Below are positions 58,544 to 64,000 of a stretch of 64,000 bases of DNA, in pieces. The position numbers and the translations under genes are program-made. The notes beneath the pieces are model-generated. The model had not been told where the DNA came from and made no database searches. It was given only the letters and a program-made list of their open reading frames with translations. Source of the stretch: Enterobacteriaceae bacterium RIT693 (GTDB lineage Bacteria > Pseudomonadota > Gammaproteobacteria > Enterobacterales > Enterobacteriaceae); contig WJYK01000016.1 of the NCBI GenBank assembly GCA_009668225.1, positions 1 through 64,000 on the forward strand. The letters run 5' to 3'. Position 1 is the stretch's first letter, and the number at the start of each line of letters is the position of its first letter.

Positions 58544-59110
58544 TTACTTCACGCGAGAAACGTATTCACCAGAACGGGTGTCAACTTTGATGACTTCGCC
58601 GATCTGTACGAACAACGGAACTTTAACCACAGCGCCGGTGCTCAGGGTGGCAGGTTTGCCGCCGGTACCGGCGGTATCGCCTTTCAGGCCAGGATCGGTT
58701 TCAATGATTTCCAGCTCAACGAAGTTTGGTGGCGTCACGGAAATGGGCTGGCCGTTCCACAGGGTCACGATGCACTCAGCCTGGTCCAGCAGCCATTTAG
58801 CGTTTTCGCCAACGGCTTTTTCGTCCGCAGCCAGCTGCTCGAAGGTCTGGTTGTTCATGAAGTGGTAGAACTCACCGTCGTTGTACAGGTAAGTCAGGTT
58901 CATATCGACAACGTCAGCGCCTTCTGCAGAGTCGGTAGACTTGAAGGTTTTCTCTACGCGGGTACCGGTCAGCAGACGACGCAGCTTAACGCGCGCGAAT
59001 GCCTGGCCTTTGCCCGGTTTTACGAACTCGCTGGCTTCAACCGCGTACGGTTCGCCATCCATCATGATTTTAAGACCGGCACGGAAATCGTTGCTAGAAT
59101 AAGTCGCCAT
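58544..59110 (-). CDS. efp: translation elongation factor P
   Basis: EF-P relieves ribosome stalling at polyproline. The 188-residue protein has three beta-barrel domains; Lys34 in KPGKGQAF is the residue beta-lysylated by EpmA with beta-lysine from EpmB, and both enzymes are in this window. The final hydroxylation by EpmC is coded elsewhere. The ATG at 59110 gives [14 protein letters not shown]. It is divergent from epmB with only 41 bp between starts, so their promoters must overlap. Confidence 0.97.
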   Translation of the reverse strand: MATYSSNDFRAGLKIMMDGEPYAVEASEFVKPGKGQAFARVKLRRLLTGTRVEKTFKSTDSAEGADVVDMNLTYLYNDGEFYHFMNNQTFEQLAADEKAVGENAKWLLDQAECIVTLWNGQPISVTPPNFVELEIIETDPGLKGDTAGTGGKPATLSTGAVVKVPLFVQIGEVIKVDTRSGEYVSRVK

Positions 59111-59151
59111 AAGGCCCTCTGAATTTGTTAACTGGTAGCTTAGCCAAAAAA

Positions 59152-60180
59152 ATGGCACACATTGTAACCCTAAATCCCCCTCACAGAGAAGATTGGTTAA
59201 CGCAACTTGCCGATGTTATAACCGATCCTGATGAACTGCTGCACATTTTAAATGTAGCCGCTGATGAAGAATTGCTTGCAGGACGTGAAGCAAGGCGACT
59301 TTTTGCGCTGCGGGTCCCCCGCGCTTTTGTTGCGCGTATGGAAAAAGGCAACCCTAACGACCCGCTGCTGCGCCAGGTTTTGACCGCGAAGCAGGAGTTT
59401 GTTGCCGCTCCAGGCTTCACTACCGACCCTCTGGAAGAGCAGCATAGCGTGGTGCCGGGTCTGTTACACAAGTACCGTAACCGTGCTCTGCTACTGGTGA
59501 AAGGCGGCTGTGCCGTGAACTGTCGCTACTGCTTCCGCCGCCACTTTCCGTATGCAGACAACCAGGGGAACAAACGCAACTGGCAGACCGCGCTCAACTA
59601 CATCAGCGAGCACCCGGAGCTGGACGAAATCATCTTCTCCGGCGGCGACCCGCTCATGGCGAAAGACAACGAGCTGGACTGGCTTATCAGCGAGCTGGAA
59701 GGCATTCCTCACATCAAGCGGCTGCGTATCCATAGCCGCCTGCCGATCGTCATTCCTGCCCGCATTACCGACGTGCTGGCGGCAAGAATCGCCCGCTCAT
59801 CGCTTCAGGTGCTGCTGGTAAACCACATTAACCACGCCCAGGAGATTGGTGACGATTTCCGTTCAGCGATGGCGAAGCTGCGCCAGGCGGGCGTCACGCT
59901 GCTGAACCAAAGCGTGCTGCTGCGTGGTGTGAACGATAGCGCACAGACGCTGGCTGACCTGAGTAATGCATTATTTGATGCAGGCGTCATGCCGTACTAT
60001 TTGCACGTGCTCGACAGAGTGCAGGGCGCGGCGCACTTTATGGTGGAAGACGAAGAAGCCCGGGCCATTATGCGTGAGCTGCTGACGCTGGTTTCAGGCT
60101 ATATGGTGCCTAAACTGGCAAGAGAGATAGGCGGTGAACCCAGCAAGACGCCGCTGGATTTGCAGCTGCGGCAGAAGTGA
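59152..60180 (+). CDS. epmB: EF-P-lysine 2,3-aminomutase EpmB
   Basis: EpmB is a radical-SAM, PLP-dependent enzyme that turns (S)-alpha-lysine into (R)-beta-lysine for EF-P. The 342-residue length is normal. The [4Fe-4S] motif CAVNCRYCF (CxxxCxxC) is at about 120, followed by [14 protein letters not shown] and [14 protein letters not shown]. The PLP lysine is expected near the C-terminus in [18 protein letters not shown] chose the ATG at 59152; the frame opens nine codons earlier. Confidence 0.97.
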   Translation: MAHIVTLNPPHREDWLTQLADVITDPDELLHILNVAADEELLAGREARRLFALRVPRAFVARMEKGNPNDPLLRQVLTAKQEFVAAPGFTTDPLEEQHSVVPGLLHKYRNRALLLVKGGCAVNCRYCFRRHFPYADNQGNKRNWQTALNYISEHPELDEIIFSGGDPLMAKDNELDWLISELEGIPHIKRLRIHSRLPIVIPARITDVLAARIARSSLQVLLVNHINHAQEIGDDFRSAMAKLRQAGVTLLNQSVLLRGVNDSAQTLADLSNALFDAGVMPYYLHVLDRVQGAAHFMVEDEEARAIMRELLTLVSGYMVPKLAREIGGEPSKTPLDLQLRQK

Positions 60181-60191
60181 GAGCGTAGCCG

Positions 60192-60259
60192 CCCTCACCC
60201 TAACCCCCTCCCCCAGGAGAGGGAACCGTTTAATGTTGCCTTCTTCTGCAGGGTGAGGG
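60192..60259. repeat. palindromic intergenic element, CCCTCACCC type
   Basis: The 68-bp unit starts CCCTCACCCTAACCCCCTCC and ends GCAGGGTGAGGG, with an internal CTCCCCCAGGAGAG hairpin. It is the third full member of the family also seen at 26425 and 29721. It lies between convergent epmB and yjeI. Confidence 0.8.
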
Positions 60260-60272
60260 TAATACTCATTTA

Positions 60273-60626
60273 TCAGTTCGGGCACTTATAAACCTGGCCG
60301 GTCATAACGCTGGCGGTCGGCGCAAAGCTTGAAAGCAGGGTCTGGCTTGGGCTGCTCACGCCGTACAGGACGTTACCGCCCATCTCGGCCGCATTGTTAC
60401 GCAATGCATTTGCCGCGCCGCGCATTGAACCACCTTCATCACCGTGCTGGCCGGACAGCCAGTTGCTCTGCTCACCGGTGGCGGTGCCTAACAGGCGGCA
60501 TTCGCTACCCGGTTTGTCTTCCACAAAACGAACGCTCTGGCCGCTGGAACTCAGCTGATTGCCCGTGCTACATCCTGCCAGCAGCAGCGCTGCCACAACC
60601 ACTCCTGATGAGACTTTCATGCGCAT
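60273..60626 (-). CDS. yjeI: DUF4156 lipoprotein YjeI
   Basis: The 117-residue lipoprotein of unknown function has lipobox LLLAGC (Cys about 19) and the conserved region GTATGEQSNWLSGQHGDEGG and SMRGAANALRNNAAEMGGNV. Its length equals E. coli YjeI. I start at the ATG at 60626, with GGGGAA upstream; six more codons are open upstream. The final CPN and an internal Cys in SECRLLG may form a disulfide. Confidence 0.93.
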   Translation of the reverse strand: MRMKVSSGVVVAALLLAGCSTGNQLSSSGQSVRFVEDKPGSECRLLGTATGEQSNWLSGQHGDEGGSMRGAANALRNNAAEMGGNVLYGVSSPSQTLLSSFAPTASVMTGQVYKCPN

Positions 60627-60694
60627 GTTATTCCCCGTAATCAAGGTATTGAGCCGTTATCGCCCGGTAAGACCTTATACCAGACTGTGAACAA

Positions 60695-60730
60695 AAGAAA
60701 AAACCCTCAGACATTTCTGACTGAGGGTTT
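60695..60730 (-). terminator. groEL terminator
   Basis: On the minus strand AAACCCTCAG (complement of 60721-60730) pairs with CTGAGGGTTT (complement of 60701-60710) around a 10-nt loop, followed by TTTTCTTTTG. It lies 25 bp past the groEL stop codon. Confidence 0.93.
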
Positions 60731-60755
60731 CTTTAACACAAGGTGCTTAGACGAA

Positions 60756-62414
<1,659 letters not shown>

Positions 62415-62442
62415 TCAAATTCGTTCAGGTTCGTGCGTCAAA

Positions 62443-62772
<330 letters not shown>

Positions 62773-62815
62773 TTAGGTAACGCCGTCCCATACGGGTTAT
62801 CGGCTGGTGACCTGA

Positions 62816-62849
62816 TTAATGGGGATGGGCCATCCCCCCTTCAAGGGGG
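62816..62849 (-). promoter_or_regulatory. sigma-32 heat-shock promoter of groESL
   Basis: On the minus strand CCCCTTGAA (complement of 62840-62848) and CCCCATTAA (complement of 62816-62824) are separated by 15 bp. They agree with the sigma-32 consensus and with the E. coli groE promoter. The -35 overlaps a CCCCCCTTCAAGGGGGG palindrome. The fxsA stop is only 23 bp upstream of the -35. Confidence 0.88.
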
Positions 62850-62871
62850 GAAAGCAAAAAAAAACTAAAAT

Positions 62872-63351
62872 TTAACGCTCGTCGCGCTCCTTATCATCGA
62901 GACGCTTTGGCGTTTCATCCTGGCGCTGATACTCGCCGTCAAAGGTATTCCCGCTCTGACTGCCGGCGCTGAAACCGCCGCCCGGCATACGGGAAAAACG
63001 CAGATGCGGCATCAGCTTCAGCGTTAAATGTTTTTGTACCGGCGGCAGCAGCAGCAGCAGGCCGAGGAAGTCGGTAAAGAAGCCCGGCAACATCAGCAGG
63101 ATACCGGCCATGATCAGCGAAACGCTTTTGATCATCTCCGCCGCAGGGCTTTCGCCCGCCGCCATCTTCTGCTGCATCAGCATCAGGTTTTTAAAGCCCT
63201 GGTTACGCACCAGGGACAGGCCAATCACCGAGGTGAAAATAACCAGAATCAGGGTCATAAAGACCCCCATAACGTGTGCCACCTGTATGAACAGCGAAAT
63301 CTCGATGTAAACATAGAGGAAAATGGCGATAAACGGGATCCAGCGCACCAT
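62872..63351 (-). CDS. fxsA: FxsA membrane protein
   Basis: The 159-residue inner-membrane protein is called suppressor of F exclusion of phage T7 because overexpression relieves F-plasmid exclusion. Membrane segments at about 5-25 (IPFIAIFLYVYIEISLFIQV), 30-45 and 75-105 (GILLMLPGFFTDFLGLLLLL) and a hydrophilic Asp/Arg-rich tail are visible. The ATG at 63351 is followed directly by GTG (63348); E. coli begins at the next Arg. It precedes groESL on the same strand. Confidence 0.93.
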   Translation of the reverse strand: MVRWIPFIAIFLYVYIEISLFIQVAHVMGVFMTLILVIFTSVIGLSLVRNQGFKNLMLMQQKMAAGESPAAEMIKSVSLIMAGILLMLPGFFTDFLGLLLLLPPVQKHLTLKLMPHLRFSRMPGGGFSAGSQSGNTFDGEYQRQDETPKRLDDKERDER

Positions 63352-63692
63352 ACGCTCCTGTAATCGGGCGAGCCCGGAAGTGGCCTCGCGAAAAATGGGT
63401 TGGCAATTATGCGTAGAGGTGAAATGGCGACGACATAGACAAAGATCAATGCTTATTCAGGGAATTTTTTCTGGAAATTTTCAACTATTGACTTATATCA
63501 CATATTAATAATTGTTATGCAATACGGCTTTTAATAAGTGATCCAGGTTACTGCTTTTCGCTATCATCAGCATATCATCACGAAAACGCGGCCGAATATG
63601 GACATAATCGTCGGCCTATTAAGCTCACAACCACATTTCGTGTGTGTGAATAAAACAGTGCATTTATCTGCAGCTTTACTAAGAAGGTTCAC
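63352..63692. promoter_or_regulatory. fxsA-aspA divergent region
   Basis: The 341-bp gap is AT-rich in its middle. TTGACTTATATCACA (63488-63502) has the right half of a CRP site (TCACA) and could serve aspA, which is activated by CRP and FNR in E. coli. I see no clear FNR palindrome. AAGAAGG at 63681-63687 is the aspA ribosome site. Confidence 0.45.
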
Positions 63693-64000
63693 ATGTTAAA
63701 TAACATTCGTATCGAAGAAGATTTGTTGGGTACCAGGGAAGTGCCGGCGGATGCCTACTATGGTGTTCATACTCTGCGTGCGATTGAAAACTTCTACATT
63801 AGCAACAGTAAAATTAGCGACATACCGGAATTTGTACGCGGTATGGTGATGGTGAAAAAAGCGGCGGCAATGGCGAACAAGGAACTGCAAACCATTCCTA
63901 AAAACATCGCGAACACCATCATTCAGGCCTGTGATGAAGTTCTGAACAACGGCAAATGCATGGATCAGTTCCCGGTAGACGTCTATCAGGGCGGCGCCGG
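63693..64000 (+). CDS. aspA: aspartate ammonia-lyase, 5' part only
   Basis: The first 102 codons are in the window and the gene runs off its right edge. The product deaminates aspartate to fumarate, which feeds the fumarate reductase encoded 13 kb to the left in anaerobic growth. The N-terminus [20 protein letters not shown] is as in E. coli AspA, apart from Leu instead of Ser at position 2, and continues to [20 protein letters not shown] precedes the ATG at 63693. The catalytic GSS loop lies beyond the edge. Confidence 0.96.
   Translation, partial: MLNNIRIEEDLLGTREVPADAYYGVHTLRAIENFYISNSKISDIPEFVRGMVMVKKAAAMANKELQTIPKNIANTIIQACDEVLNNGKCMDQFPVDVYQGGA

Overview
The window is chromosomal DNA of a member of the Enterobacteriaceae. 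Most proteins match the E. coli, Klebsiella or Enterobacter orthologues as I remember them almost residue for residue (Orn, RsgA, Psd, MscM, FrdABCD, EFP, GroEL). It is not E. coli K-12: it has an ampR-ampC pair, a malonate decarboxylase operon and an EF_08xx-type carbohydrate operon. A Cedecea, Enterobacter or Klebsiella-like genus is plausible, but I cannot name the species. There is no integrase, transposase, prophage or CRISPR array.

Layout. (1) 1-6850: three tRNA-Gly genes, orn, and rsgA-psd-mscM. (2) 6851-10892: yhaJ/yhaK, an AAA ATPase, an unlisted 33-residue membrane protein and a MarR-acetyltransferase fusion. (3) 10893-21013: RNase P RNA with a tandem-repeat tail, then agaR and an N-acetylgalactosamine regulon (kbaZ, agaVWEF, agaS, kbaY) ending in an exported GH36-like glycosidase; agaA is absent. 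(4) 21065-26420: a lone GNAT-like gene, rsmI, and lpoA-yraN-diaA-dolP. (5) 26576-35404: a minus-strand carbohydrate operon of the poorly characterised EF_0829-EF_0839 type: PRD protein, SFCGS protein, DUF4312, DUF4311, DUF4310, amidohydrolase, DgaE-like lyase, KDGP aldolase, lactonase and a BglG/MtlR-type regulator. (6) 35859-44450: a toxin-antitoxin pair translationally coupled to mdcR, then mdcABCDEFGH. (7) 44838-49255: a CatB-like acetyltransferase, cybC, pmbA, darP, a LysE exporter and a GNAT. (8) 49360-64000: epmA, frdABCD, ampR/ampC, blc, gdx with a guanidine-II riboswitch, an EcnR-like regulator, ecnB, ecnA, efp, epmB, yjeI, groEL/groES, fxsA and the start of aspA.

Several sets work together. 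AgaR operators flank both kbaZ and agaS, and the glycosidase fits an outside-in supply of GalNAc. EpmA and EpmB modify EF-P (Lys34). GroES/EL sit behind a sigma-32 promoter. Fumarate reductase and aspartase are both anaerobic C4-dicarboxylate enzymes. Compared with the E. coli K-12 map as I recall it, parts 2-4 (the 70-71 minute region) and part 7 (the 96 minute region) are interposed between mscM and epmA of the 94 minute region, so the window records chromosomal rearrangement plus accessory cassettes.

The best candidate for an undescribed system is the EF_08xx-type operon at 26576-35404. Its substrate is unknown, although its enzymes suggest an acylated amino-sugar acid broken down through a 2-keto-3-deoxy-6-phospho intermediate.
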